Assembly: GCF_000192865.1 (NCBI RefSeq)
Contig: NC_015276.1
Span: 2,232,001 to 2,296,000 of the forward strand
Source: Marinomonas mediterranea MMB-1
GTDB lineage: Bacteria > Pseudomonadota > Gammaproteobacteria > Pseudomonadales > Marinomonadaceae
Direction: 5' to 3'
Length of the DNA: 64,000 bases
Positions within the stretch are counted from its first letter, which is position 1. Each line of letters starts with the position of its first letter. Below the pieces are notes generated by a model that was given only the letters and a program-made list of their open reading frames with translations, made no database searches and had not been told where the DNA came from. This document shows positions 35,060 to 44,259 of this stretch, in pieces. The position numbers were made by a program, and so were the translations under genes.

Positions 35060-37378
35060 ATGCTTAAAAAAACGCTCGTTAGTATTGCTGTGTCGGGTGT
35101 GCTATATGTTTCCAGTAGTTATGCTTTAGAGTTAGGTGAATTAACTTCTCGCTCTAAATTGGATGAGCCCTATCGAGGGGAAATTAAGTTAAGCGATGTT
35201 GCAGGCTTATCTCCTCAGGATGTTCGTGTTCGATTAGGCTCTGAAAGTGAATTTAAGCAAGCGGGACTGGTTCCAACGCGCGTGTTATCACAACTGTCTT
35301 TTCAAGTCGCGCGAGAAAATGGCCAGCTTGTCGTTTTAGTTCAATCAGATGCACCGTTAGATGCAGATGAACTAAAGTTTGTGCTTGCGGCAAGGTGGCC
35401 TAGTGGTCAGGTTGTCAGAGAGTATCAAACACCGGTCGCAGCGTCTGCGTTAGTAGATAAAGCATCGCCAGAAGTTGTTCAATCTACTCAACAATCTCCT
35501 ACATCCAGTAGAGTAAAGGCTGACACAGTACCTTTTGAGAAAGAAGGGCAGGCAGCACAGCAGTTGTCCTCTTTTGGTCAGAAGAATGTTCAGAAAGGTA
35601 ATACGCTGTGGTCTATTGCGAAAGGCAATCAGACAACTAATCAGCTGACCATCTACCAAACGATGATGGCGATTCAATCGTTAAATCGTGAAGCTTTCAT
35701 CGCTAACAATATTAACCTTTTAAAAGAAGGGACGGTTCTACGTCTTCCGACAGAAGAGCAGATTAAACTGTTTAATCGTACGGCTTCTAAGGAAGAGTTT
35801 GAGCGGCAGCATCAGGCTTGGGTTGCGCTCAAGCAGGCTGGTGGATTGAAATCTCTTGTTGAACGAGCTCAGCTAAACACTCAGGCTAACTCAAATACCA
35901 TCCCTGCTCCCGTTGCTGATAAGGATGCTAAATTAACATTAGCATCAGGGCAGAGTGAATTACCTGAAAAAGACGCCAGTTCTAATCCAGCCGAAAGTGC
36001 CAAATTGGCAGAACTCGAAGATAAACTGTCTGCAACACAGGAAGGCCTTGATAAAGAGCTAAGAGAGAAAAAAGAGCTGTCTGGTCAGTTGAGTGAGCTC
36101 AATTCTCAGCTTGATACATTGGAGAAGCTAATCAGCCTGAAAGACAAGCAAATGGCTGAGTTGCAGCGACAATTTACAAGTGCCCAACAAGCGCTACAAG
36201 AGCAAAAGAATACAGTTGATCAGCTTTTGGAGGCAGATCAACTACGTAGGGAGCAAGCCCAAGCGGAAGCTGATTCTTGGGTGAATAAAATTTTTGGAAA
36301 CCCAATCGTACTTTCAATTGGGGGCGTCGTAATGCTCCTATTGGGTTTCTTGGTCGGTATGTTGGTTAAGCGCTCAGGCAAGAAGAAGTTAGAGCAAGAT
36401 ACATCAATGGATGAATTTGATTTGTCTGATGCTGCAATACCTGCTGCCGCTGCGACAACTGCCGTTGCGGCAGCCAGTGCTGAAGCCGAAGAAAGTGCGC
36501 CAGAGCCAATAGATGATCCATTTGAAGAGAAAAAAGAGTTAGAGGAAGAGGATCCTTTCGCTTTTGATTTTGATACGGATGCACAAGAAGATGCTTCTGC
36601 ATTTGACGAATTTGATGATGTCGATGAAGGCGTCGCGTCTGTTGATGACTTATCAACGGAAACACCTCTTGAAGATTCTCTAGATGACGAGTTTGATCCT
36701 TTGGCATCGCTTGAAGCCGAAATGGATGAGTTGGCGGATGAAGATGATGCAGAGGCTGCTGACCTTGAGGATGCATTCCCTGAGCTCGAGTCTGAGGAGG
36801 AGCAGATTCCAACAATGGATGAAGTCGCAGATGACGACGAGTTGGACGTTGGAGGGTTAGATGACTTTGATTCAGCTGGTGAAAACGAACTTGAGGAGAT
36901 TGCTGACGCGTCTTCTGATATTGATGACCTGGAAGGTATAGGCGACATTTCAGAAGAGGACGAGTCTAACTCGGAAGAAGAAGAGTTTGTAAGTAATTTA
37001 TTAAATGACGTTGATCAAGATGATGTCGACGAAAGCTCTGTATTTGACGAAGAGCCAAGTGACACTCTCGCACAGTCTATTGAAGAGTCCTTAGCTGAGG
37101 CTCAAAATGAAGTCTCAGAAGATGACTTGGAAATTCCTGAGTTCGGTGAAGCTGAAGCTGCTGCGGATGAAGAAGTCAGCGATGATGAAGAAAATATTGA
37201 TTTCTTCGATGCAAGTGGTGATGAAGTTGCTACAAAACTCGATTTAGCACGCGCTTATATGGATATGGGCGACGAAGAGGGAGCACGTGTTATACTTGAA
37301 GATGTAATTGAAACAGGCAACGAGCAACAGGTTGCCGAGGCTGAAAGTATGATGGAGCGAATGTTCCCAAGTGAGTAA
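35060..37378 (+). CDS. fimV: FimV/HubP-family polar membrane protein
   Basis: 772 residues. A signal peptide ends near ASSYA-LELG, followed by the FimV N-terminal domain (LELGELTSRSKLDEPYRGEI). A LysM-type peptidoglycan-binding domain (about 175-240), a coiled coil (about 320-400) and one membrane helix (about 413-437) come next. A very acidic cytoplasmic part runs over about 270 residues, and the C-terminal FimV domain (LDLARAYMDMGDEEGARVILEDV) is intact. The family marks cell poles and is needed for type IV pilus assembly and twitching, or for polar placement of flagella and chemotaxis arrays. The ATG at 35060 with AAGGA upstream is preferred to the TTG at 35036. The stop overlaps truA. Confidence 0.95.
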   Translation: MLKKTLVSIAVSGVLYVSSSYALELGELTSRSKLDEPYRGEIKLSDVAGLSPQDVRVRLGSESEFKQAGLVPTRVLSQLSFQVARENGQLVVLVQSDAPLDADELKFVLAARWPSGQVVREYQTPVAASALVDKASPEVVQSTQQSPTSSRVKADTVPFEKEGQAAQQLSSFGQKNVQKGNTLWSIAKGNQTTNQLTIYQTMMAIQSLNREAFIANNINLLKEGTVLRLPTEEQIKLFNRTASKEEFERQHQAWVALKQAGGLKSLVERAQLNTQANSNTIPAPVADKDAKLTLASGQSELPEKDASSNPAESAKLAELEDKLSATQEGLDKELREKKELSGQLSELNSQLDTLEKLISLKDKQMAELQRQFTSAQQALQEQKNTVDQLLEADQLRREQAQAEADSWVNKIFGNPIVLSIGGVVMLLLGFLVGMLVKRSGKKKLEQDTSMDEFDLSDAAIPAAAATTAVAAASAEAEESAPEPIDDPFEEKKELEEEDPFAFDFDTDAQEDASAFDEFDDVDEGVASVDDLSTETPLEDSLDDEFDPLASLEAEMDELADEDDAEAADLEDAFPELESEEEQIPTMDEVADDDELDVGGLDDFDSAGENELEEIADASSDIDDLEGIGDISEEDESNSEEEEFVSNLLNDVDQDDVDESSVFDEEPSDTLAQSIEESLAEAQNEVSEDDLEIPEFGEAEAAADEEVSDDEENIDFFDASGDEVATKLDLARAYMDMGDEEGARVILEDVIETGNEQQVAEAESMMERMFPSE

Positions 37379-38183
37379 AAAGAAAGTTGTTTTAGTCGTC
37401 GAATACGATGGCTCGCGTTACAAAGGGTGGCAAGCCCAGAAATTTGATGTTGATACTGTTCAGGAAAAACTAGAATACGCATTGTCTAAAATAGCCAATC
37501 ACAGCGTTGGCGTTATTTGCGCTGGGCGCACTGATGCTGGCGTTCACGCCAGCTCGCAGGTGGTTCACTTTGAAACGGCTTCAGAACGTCCTATCCGAGC
37601 GTGGACTTTAGGTGTAAATACCCATCTTCCTCCCGATATTTCGGTTGTTGCGGCGAATTATGTTGCTGATGAGTTTCATGCACGATTCAGTGCGTTGACG
37701 CGTCGTTATCGATATGTCATTTATCAGTCTGAATTCCGGCCCGCAATAATGGCAAAAGGGGTGACTTGGACCTACAAAGATTTGTCTGAGCAAAAGATGC
37801 AGCAAGCCGCTGCCTGTTTTATTGGAACTCACGACTTTTCCTCTTACCGAGCTATTGGCTGTCAAGCGCGCAGCCCTATCCGAACTGTTCTTAATTTTTC
37901 AGTTAACAAATTTGGTCAGTATATTGTGCTCGATATTCGAGCCAATGCTTTTCTGCACCATATGATTCGAAATTTTGCAGGCGTATTAATGGCGATCGGC
38001 GCGGGCGAAAAACCAGTTCAGTGGGCGAAGCAAGTTTTGGATGCTAAAGATCGAACGCAGGGAGGGGTTACGGCCCCACCCCATGGTTTATATTTTGTAG
38101 ATGCTCAGTACCCAGATGAATTTGACGTTCCTAAAATTCCATTAGGTCCGCACTTTCTCCCTTTTAAAGACGAGGCGCTTTAA
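37371..38183 (+). CDS. truA: tRNA pseudouridine(38-40) synthase
   Basis: Converts uridines 38-40 of the tRNA anticodon arm to pseudouridine. It is 270 residues long; the catalytic aspartate is in CAGRTDAGVHA, with the N-terminal EYDGSRYKGWQ motif and the later FLHHMIRN and GLYFVDAQYP blocks. It starts with GTG inside the last codons of fimV (8-base overlap) and ends one base before trpF, an order common in pseudomonads and relatives. Confidence 0.97.
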   Translation: MSKKKVVLVVEYDGSRYKGWQAQKFDVDTVQEKLEYALSKIANHSVGVICAGRTDAGVHASSQVVHFETASERPIRAWTLGVNTHLPPDISVVAANYVADEFHARFSALTRRYRYVIYQSEFRPAIMAKGVTWTYKDLSEQKMQQAAACFIGTHDFSSYRAIGCQARSPIRTVLNFSVNKFGQYIVLDIRANAFLHHMIRNFAGVLMAIGAGEKPVQWAKQVLDAKDRTQGGVTAPPHGLYFVDAQYPDEFDVPKIPLGPHFLPFKDEAL

Positions 38184-38184
38184 T

Positions 38185-38808
38185 ATGATTAGAGTAAAAA
38201 TCTGTGGTATTACGAATTTAGAGGATGCCTTGTTTGCTATTGAAACTGGTGCCGATGCGATAGGCTTTGTATTTTATTCTAAAAGCCCTCGTTACATTGA
38301 ACCTAATTTAGCAAACGAAATTGTCAATCAACTTCCTCCATTTATTACGCCAGTGGCGTTATTTGTCAATGCTTCTGCATCTGAGGTGGATGCGGTGGTT
38401 TCGGGAAATTCCCGTTGGGTTGTTCAATTCCATGGCGATGAATCTCCAAAAGAATGTGATTCTTACGGAGTAAGTTATATAAAAGCGTTAAGAATGAAGC
38501 CGGAACTCGATTTGCGAGTTGAGTTCGATCGCTATATTGGAGCATCAGCTATCTTGTTAGATGCTTATAAGCCTGGCGTACCAGGGGGCACAGGAGAAGT
38601 CTTTGATTGGGGGCGAATACCGAAGTCCTCAAATAACCCTATTATTTTAGCTGGGGGTCTAACGCCTAGTAATATTTCGCAGGCTGTCTCAAGTGTGTCA
38701 CCTTATGCTGTTGATGTGAGTGGTGGTGTTGAGCTCGCTAAAGGAAAAAAAGATTTCGTTAAAGTAAGAGACTTTATATTTGAAGCTAAAGGTTGGAGCA
38801 AAAAGTGA
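38185..38808 (+). CDS. trpF: Phosphoribosylanthranilate isomerase
   Basis: Third step of tryptophan synthesis. It is a 207-residue TIM barrel with VKICGITNLEDA at the N-terminus (catalytic Cys), a catalytic Asp in ILLDAYKPGVPGGTGEVFDW, and the phosphate site ILAGGLTPSNI. It lies directly after truA and overlaps trpB by 4 bases. It is monofunctional here, not fused to trpC. Confidence 0.97.
   Translation: MIRVKICGITNLEDALFAIETGADAIGFVFYSKSPRYIEPNLANEIVNQLPPFITPVALFVNASASEVDAVVSGNSRWVVQFHGDESPKECDSYGVSYIKALRMKPELDLRVEFDRYIGASAILLDAYKPGVPGGTGEVFDWGRIPKSSNNPIILAGGLTPSNISQAVSSVSPYAVDVSGGVELAKGKKDFVKVRDFIFEAKGWSKK
38795..38798 (+). promoter_or_regulatory. Ribosome binding site that sets the trpB start
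   Basis: GGAG, 6 bases before the GTG at 38805. The alternative TTG at 38793 would overlap this site and is therefore unlikely. Confidence 0.55.
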
Positions 38809-40016
38809 GCGATAACAAATTTAATTCAGATTTGCCGGATGAAAGGGGCCGATTTGGACGTTTTGGTGGAGTGTTTGTTTCTGAGACGTTAATGTCGGCA
38901 CTTGATGACCTGACTAACATGTATCAAGAATTGTCTAAGAGTGCAGAATTTCAAGCTGCCTTCGATAATGATCTTGCTCACTATGTTGGTCGTCCTTCGC
39001 CTTTGTATTTCGCCGAGCGTCTAACTGAACAGGCGGGCGGAGCGAAAATCTATCTTAAACGAGAAGATCTAAATCATACCGGCGCGCATAAAATTAACAA
39101 TGCGATTGGTCAGGCGCTGCTCGCTAAGCATATGGGTAAACCTAATATTATTGCTGAGACTGGAGCGGGGCAGCATGGCGTTGCGACTGCGACGGTTGCC
39201 GCAAGACTTGGTTTAAATTGTAAGGTGTTTATGGGAGAAGAGGACATTCGACGCCAGACACTAAACGTGTATCGAATGAAGCTTCTTGGTGCTGAGGTTA
39301 TTCCTGTAGATTCAGGTACTAAAACGTTAAAAGATGCGCTGAATGAAGCGATGCGTTATTGGGTAAGTAATGTTGACGATACTTTCTACATTATAGGTAC
39401 TGCTGCCGGCCCGCACCCTTATCCGATGTTGGTACGAGACTTTCAAGCGATCATTGGGCGAGAAACAAAAGAACAGAGTCTCGCGCGCGAAGGTCGTTTA
39501 CCGGACGCAGTTGTAGCATGTGTTGGCGGTGGGTCTAATGCAATAGGAATGTTTCATCCGTTCATTAATGATACCGAAGTCCGTATGTATGGTGTTGAAC
39601 CAGGTGGGTATGGGTTGGAAACAGGGCAGCATGCTGCGCCATTGTCAGCGGGGCGACCAGGTGTTTTACATGGTAATCGTACCTACGTTATGGCCGATGA
39701 TGATGGACAAATCTTGGGTACGCACTCCATATCTGCGGGTCTTGATTACCCTGGAGTGGGGCCAGAGCATGCTTGGTTGAAAGACAGTGGTCGAGCTGAT
39801 TATGTTGTTATCGATGACGATGAAGCAATGGATGGTTTTCGTACGCTGACAAAGATCGAGGGCATTATGCCTGCTTTAGAATCTAGTCACGCCGTTGCTT
39901 ACGGTATGAAACTTGCGAAGACAATGTCTAAAGATCAGTTTATTGTTGTGAATATATCAGGTCGTGGTGACAAAGATATACATACTGTCGCTTCATTAGA
40001 TGGTGTAGAGGTCTAA
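38805..40016 (+). CDS. trpB: Tryptophan synthase beta chain
   Basis: PLP enzyme that joins indole and serine to tryptophan. It is 403 residues long. The Schiff-base lysine is in HTGAHKINNAIGQ, the PLP phosphate loop is CVGGGSNAIG, and the catalytic Glu region is GAGQHGVATATVAA. The GTG at 38805 overlaps the trpF stop (GTGA), which points to translational coupling. It forms the alpha2-beta2 complex with trpA, which starts one base after its stop codon. Confidence 0.97.
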   Translation: MSDNKFNSDLPDERGRFGRFGGVFVSETLMSALDDLTNMYQELSKSAEFQAAFDNDLAHYVGRPSPLYFAERLTEQAGGAKIYLKREDLNHTGAHKINNAIGQALLAKHMGKPNIIAETGAGQHGVATATVAARLGLNCKVFMGEEDIRRQTLNVYRMKLLGAEVIPVDSGTKTLKDALNEAMRYWVSNVDDTFYIIGTAAGPHPYPMLVRDFQAIIGRETKEQSLAREGRLPDAVVACVGGGSNAIGMFHPFINDTEVRMYGVEPGGYGLETGQHAAPLSAGRPGVLHGNRTYVMADDDGQILGTHSISAGLDYPGVGPEHAWLKDSGRADYVVIDDDEAMDGFRTLTKIEGIMPALESSHAVAYGMKLAKTMSKDQFIVVNISGRGDKDIHTVASLDGVEV

Positions 40017-40017
40017 A

Positions 40018-40830
40018 ATGAGCCGAATTAATAGTTGCCTAACTGAATTGAAAGAGAAGGGGCGTAAGGCGCTTATTCCTTATGTAACCGCAGGGGATCC
40101 GTCGCCAGACTATACTGCTTCTATCATGCGTGGGTTAGTGGAAGGTGGTGCAGACATCATTGAATTAGGTATGCCTTTTTCTGATCCAATGGCTGACGGG
40201 CCTGTTATTCAGCTTGCTTGTGAAAGGGCGCTAGAGGCGGGCGCCAGTGTTAAATCCGTCTTGGCTTCTGTAAAAGAATTTCGTGCTGAAAATCAGACTA
40301 CCCCTGTTGTGCTTATGGGATATCTGAATCCTATTGAATTTTATGGCTACGAGAACTTTGCCAAAGATGCAAAAGCAAGTGGTGTCGATGGTGTTTTATT
40401 AGTAGATCTGACTCCAGAAGAAGCGACAGATGTAGTAGAATACTTCCGCAGTCAGGAAATTGACCTAATTTATTTACTTTCGCCTACCACGACTATGGCG
40501 AGAGCTAAGAAAATATGTGACTTGGCGAGTGGTTATGTGTACTACGTCTCTGTAAAAGGCGTCACAGGTTCCGCAACATTAGATGTAAATAGTGTGCGTG
40601 AGCATGTTGAGAAGCTAAGAGGCGTAACAAACCTTCCTATTGGTGTTGGGTTCGGTATTAAAGACGCTGAAACAGCAGCCGCTGTTAGTCAGTGTTCGGA
40701 CGGCGTAATCGTGGGAAGTGTTTTAGTTAATACAATCGCTGAGTCTAAAAACGAAGACAAAGAATATATTGCTCAAGCCTTAGAAAATGTACTAACTCCT
40801 ATGCGTAATGCAATGGACCGTCAGGCTTGA
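40018..40830 (+). CDS. trpA: Tryptophan synthase alpha chain
   Basis: Cleaves indole-3-glycerol phosphate to indole, which passes through a tunnel to TrpB. It is a 270-residue TIM barrel. The catalytic Glu is in ADIIELGMPFSDPMADGPVIQ, the catalytic Asp in GVDGVLLVDLTPEEA, and the phosphate loop is PIGVGFGIKDAE. It follows trpB by one base and precedes accD by 19 bases. Confidence 0.98.
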   Translation: MSRINSCLTELKEKGRKALIPYVTAGDPSPDYTASIMRGLVEGGADIIELGMPFSDPMADGPVIQLACERALEAGASVKSVLASVKEFRAENQTTPVVLMGYLNPIEFYGYENFAKDAKASGVDGVLLVDLTPEEATDVVEYFRSQEIDLIYLLSPTTTMARAKKICDLASGYVYYVSVKGVTGSATLDVNSVREHVEKLRGVTNLPIGVGFGIKDAETAAAVSQCSDGVIVGSVLVNTIAESKNEDKEYIAQALENVLTPMRNAMDRQA

Positions 40831-40849
40831 TTAAGTTTTGGAGAATTAA

Positions 40850-41716
40850 ATGAGTAGCTGGTTAGATAAATTTGTTCCATCGATCGTAAGAAGCGAATCT
40901 AAGCGTGCACAGAATTCTGCTGTGCCAGAAGGCCTTTGGAAGAAATGTCCTAAATGTGACAATGTTTTATATCGTCCCGAGTTAGAAAAGAATCAGGATG
41001 TTTGTCCTAAGTGTGACCATCATATGCGCGTTAGTGCACGTCGACGTCTTGATCTGTTTTTAGATAAAGAGGGGCGCGAAGAAATTGGCGCTCATCTAGA
41101 ACCGGAAGATAAACTAAAGTTTAAAGACTCTAAGCGCTATAAAGATCGTTTGTCAGCAGCTCAAAAAGCAACAGGCGAGAAAGATGCGCTTGTTGCGATG
41201 GAAGGTTCGCTAAACGGTTTGCCTGTCGTGGCCGTTGCTTTCGAGTTTAGTTTTCTAGGTGGCTCAATGGGAGCGATTGTTGGCGAGCGATTCATTCAAG
41301 CAGTTAACGTATGTTTAGAAAAACGCGTTCCACTAGTATGTTTTTCTGCCAGTGGCGGAGCACGAATGCAAGAAGCGTTAATTTCTTTGATGCAGATGGC
41401 AAAGACATCAGCAGCGCTAGAGAAGATGAAGCAGCAAGGGCTTCCTTACATCTCAGTAATGACTGACCCGGTGTTCGGAGGTGTATCTGCTTCCTTGGCG
41501 ATGCTGGGCGATTTGAATGTTGCAGAACCTAACGCACTTATCGGATTTGCTGGCCCACGTGTTATCGAACAAACCGTAAGAGAGACATTGCCAGAAGGAT
41601 TCCAGCGAAGTGAGTTCTTGTTGGACAAGGGCGCACTTGACATGATCATAACGCGTCATGAAATGCGTGATCGCTTACATAACATTTTGTCGATACTTAC
41701 TCATAAGGTAGCGTAA
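40850..41716 (+). CDS. accD: Acetyl-CoA carboxylase carboxyltransferase subunit beta
   Basis: Beta half of the carboxyltransferase that makes malonyl-CoA for fatty acid synthesis. It is 288 residues long, with an N-terminal four-cysteine zinc ribbon (CPKCDNVLY and CPKCDHHM) and the crotonase-fold core (SASGGARMQEA, DPVFGGVSAS). A TTTTGGAG ribosome site precedes the ATG. It is in the usual trpA-accD-folC order. Confidence 0.98.
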   Translation: MSSWLDKFVPSIVRSESKRAQNSAVPEGLWKKCPKCDNVLYRPELEKNQDVCPKCDHHMRVSARRRLDLFLDKEGREEIGAHLEPEDKLKFKDSKRYKDRLSAAQKATGEKDALVAMEGSLNGLPVVAVAFEFSFLGGSMGAIVGERFIQAVNVCLEKRVPLVCFSASGGARMQEALISLMQMAKTSAALEKMKQQGLPYISVMTDPVFGGVSASLAMLGDLNVAEPNALIGFAGPRVIEQTVRETLPEGFQRSEFLLDKGALDMIITRHEMRDRLHNILSILTHKVA

Positions 41717-41720
41717 ATTA

Positions 41721-42953
41721 ATGGCGGCGAAGTCATTATCGGATTGGCTCTCATATATCGAGAGTCAACACCCTTCTGAAATTGAATTGGGCTTAGATCG
41801 CGGTCTAAAAGTTCTAGCTGAGCTTGATCTAAAGCGGCCCAATAAAAAAGTCATTACAGTTGCAGGGACAAACGGTAAAGGCTCTTCTTGCGCGTTGATC
41901 ACTCAATATCTCATTTCGATAGGTCGAACGGTCGGAACTTATACTTCTCCCCATTTTCTTCGTTTTAATGAGCGTGTATCCCTAAATGATCGCGAATGCA
42001 GTGATGAACTTTTAATTAACGCATTTGAAAAGATAGAAAATGCTCGAAAAGACACTCCGTTAACGTTTTTCGAATTTTCTACTCTTGCCGCTCTGTTGAT
42101 ATTTTCTGAGCTAGAGCTTGATTATTGGGTGCTCGAAGTAGGATTAGGTGGTCGTTTGGATTCGGTTAATATGATAGATACAGATTTGGCTGTTGTGACG
42201 TCAATATCATTAGATCATACCGATTGGCTAGGTGATTCACTGGACGTTATAGCCCGAGAAAAAGCAGGTATAGCTCGATCTAGCAAACCTTTGGTGTCGG
42301 GTGTTGTTAACCCTCCAAGTAGTATTTCTGAGGTGGCGCAAGCACTTAATGCGCCTCTATATCAAAAAGGCTGCGACTTTGCTTATGCAATAGACGATGG
42401 GCAGTACTGGTCTTGGAGCTCTGAAAAGGCTCAGTATTCGAATTTGCCGCGGCCTAAGTTGCCAATTGAAAATGCAGCTACCGTAATTCAAGCCCTTATG
42501 CTGCTCGACGAAGGTGTAAGCCAAGCTCAGTTGGAAGCTTTATTTTCTAACGCAACACTGAAAGGGCGCTTTGAACTAGTTGAGAAAGATCCGTTTGTTT
42601 ATATCGATGTTGCTCACAACCCAGAAGCGGCAAATGAGCTGAAGAGTCGTGTGTCGCAATTCGACAAAAAACCGATTGCCGTAATAGGTATGTTGAAAGA
42701 CAAAGATATTGCGAGTGTTCTCGATATATTAAAAGACGCCTTTCAGTCCTGGAAAGTATGCAGTTTAAACGTTCCTCGCGGAGCGAGTAAAAGCGAGCTT
42801 TTAGCGTTACTTCCGAGCGATGTAAAGGGATTTGATGAATTTGAAGGCGCCTATAGTGAGGCGGTCAAGCAAGCTCGAGTGGAAAATCGCCCCGTTGTTA
42901 TATTTGGATCATTTGTAACGGTTTCACACTATCTTGAAATGCGTGAATTATAG
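41721..42953 (+). CDS. folC: Folylpolyglutamate/dihydrofolate synthase
   Basis: Adds glutamate to dihydropteroate and to folates; a 410-residue Mur-ligase-type enzyme. The P-loop is AGTNGKGSSCA near residue 50, followed by TSPHFLRFNERV, the metal-site region LEVGLGGRLDSVN, and SLDHTDWLG. It starts 4 bases after accD and is followed 14 bases later by a SPOR-domain protein. Confidence 0.96.
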   Translation: MAAKSLSDWLSYIESQHPSEIELGLDRGLKVLAELDLKRPNKKVITVAGTNGKGSSCALITQYLISIGRTVGTYTSPHFLRFNERVSLNDRECSDELLINAFEKIENARKDTPLTFFEFSTLAALLIFSELELDYWVLEVGLGGRLDSVNMIDTDLAVVTSISLDHTDWLGDSLDVIAREKAGIARSSKPLVSGVVNPPSSISEVAQALNAPLYQKGCDFAYAIDDGQYWSWSSEKAQYSNLPRPKLPIENAATVIQALMLLDEGVSQAQLEALFSNATLKGRFELVEKDPFVYIDVAHNPEAANELKSRVSQFDKKPIAVIGMLKDKDIASVLDILKDAFQSWKVCSLNVPRGASKSELLALLPSDVKGFDEFEGAYSEAVKQARVENRPVVIFGSFVTVSHYLEMREL

Positions 42954-42967
42954 ATTAGGGATACCTT

Positions 42968-43579
42968 ATGGTTTTAGATAGCACATCTAAACATCGTTTA
43001 GTGGGCGCGGGCATAATGATTGTGTGTGCTGCCATCGTGCTTCCTATGGTTCTAGATGGTGAGAAGCCTGCTGAACTTGATATTGTCATTAATATGCCAG
43101 AACCACCTGCTTTGGTGGTGCCGGTCATACAGCCTGTTCAGCCATTAGCAAAAAATGAATCAGTAGAGCCGAGTGCGAGTGAGATTAAACTCATTCCCAA
43201 AACGGATAGTGGTCAGCTCGCTACGGCTCAGAATGCAGCCCAGCCAACACCCAATCCTGCTGATGCCTCAGAGTCTGAAAGTAAAAAAGCTAATGTATCG
43301 AGTGAACCAAAGAAAACCTCAGTCAAAAAGATTGAAAAGCTCAAGCCTGCTGTGCGCTGGACAGTGCAGATAGCGACATTTAAAAGTAGTGAAAATGCAA
43401 GCCGATTGGTTAAGAAGCTTAAAGACGCAGGTTACCCCGCATACCGGGTGACAACTCAGTCATTGCATAAAGTTTTCGTTGGCCCTGAAATCAAAAGAGA
43501 CTCCGCTGAAGCGTCAAGAAATGACATAGAGAAAGAGTTTCTTTTGAAGGGGATCGTTGTCAAATTTTCTCCTAATTAA
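42968..43579 (+). CDS. SPOR-domain cell-division protein, DedD-like
   Basis: 203-residue bitopic inner-membrane protein. A short N-terminal tail (LDSTSKHRLVG) leads into one membrane helix (AGIMIVCAAIVLPMVL). A Pro/Ser/Lys-rich periplasmic linker (30-120) follows, then a C-terminal SPOR domain (RWTVQIATFKSSENASRL onwards). SPOR domains bind denuded septal peptidoglycan. The position between folC and cvpA is where DedD sits in E. coli and Pseudomonas, which supports the assignment. Confidence 0.92.
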   Translation: MVLDSTSKHRLVGAGIMIVCAAIVLPMVLDGEKPAELDIVINMPEPPALVVPVIQPVQPLAKNESVEPSASEIKLIPKTDSGQLATAQNAAQPTPNPADASESESKKANVSSEPKKTSVKKIEKLKPAVRWTVQIATFKSSENASRLVKKLKDAGYPAYRVTTQSLHKVFVGPEIKRDSAEASRNDIEKEFLLKGIVVKFSPN

Positions 43580-43649
43580 AATCGATAATATTAGGCTTGG
43601 AAAAAGGCGAGCTTCTGTTAAACTGCCTCGCTGAAATTTAGAGGAACTT

Positions 43650-44183
43650 ATGGAACAACTTAGCTCAATATCTACTTTAGATTGGCTAATTATTGCGGTC
43701 GTTATTCTCTCGTCTTTGCTTAGCTTGAAGCGAGGGTTTGTTAAAGAAGTTCTTTCACTTGTGACGTGGGTAATTGCATTTGTTGTATCAGTGAAATTTG
43801 CTGGTAACTTGCAATCGCTTTTAATAGACCAAGTTCAGAATGATCAGATTCGCTATGTTGTTTCGTTTGTTTCGTTATTTGTGGCAAGTTTGGTAGTCGG
43901 CGCGTTAGTTAGCTTTTTGCTTGGTTCCTTAATTCAAGTTACAGGGCTCAGTAGTACTGATCGAGTTCTGGGAATGGTTTTCGGTTTCGCTCGCGGTAGT
44001 TTGGTTGTCATCGCGTTTGTCTCTCTGCTTAGTTTAAGTCCGGCGATTGAAAAAACTCAGTTTTGGCAAACGTCTCAGCTTATTCCACAGTTAGTTATAA
44101 TGAAAGATTGGGTGCGTGAAATGTTAGGCAAAGGGAGCGATATGATAGATCCCTCTCTTATTGAGCGTACCTTTAATAGTTAA
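43650..44183 (+). CDS. cvpA: CvpA family membrane protein
   Basis: 177 residues with four predicted membrane helices. It starts with the family block LDWLIIAVVILSSLLSLKRGFVKEVLS. The CvpA family was named from colicin V production and has been tied to envelope stress and bile tolerance; the molecular role is unclear. It lies 76 bases upstream of purF, the conserved cvpA-purF pair, and probably shares its transcript. GAGGAA precedes the ATG. Confidence 0.95.
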   Translation: MEQLSSISTLDWLIIAVVILSSLLSLKRGFVKEVLSLVTWVIAFVVSVKFAGNLQSLLIDQVQNDQIRYVVSFVSLFVASLVVGALVSFLLGSLIQVTGLSSTDRVLGMVFGFARGSLVVIAFVSLLSLSPAIEKTQFWQTSQLIPQLVIMKDWVREMLGKGSDMIDPSLIERTFNS

Positions 44184-44259
44184 GTAGTAGTTAAGCCCTT
44201 AAAAAGGCTGCTTAGAATATACAGGGTGAAAACCCTTCCCCAACATGAGGTGAATTTTA

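Noticed and set aside
36238..36948. Open frame of 236 codons on the minus strand inside fimV, extremely Ser-rich
   Set aside because: It is the mirror image of the Asp/Glu-rich fimV segment: GAT and GAA/GAG codons read in reverse give many Ser codons. fimV itself has full family features, and the minus frame has no ribosome site or recognisable domain.
38793..38808. Frameshift or fusion between trpF and trpB
   Set aside because: The overlap is explained by a GTGA junction with GGAG 6 bases upstream, an ordinary case of translational coupling; both proteins are full length.
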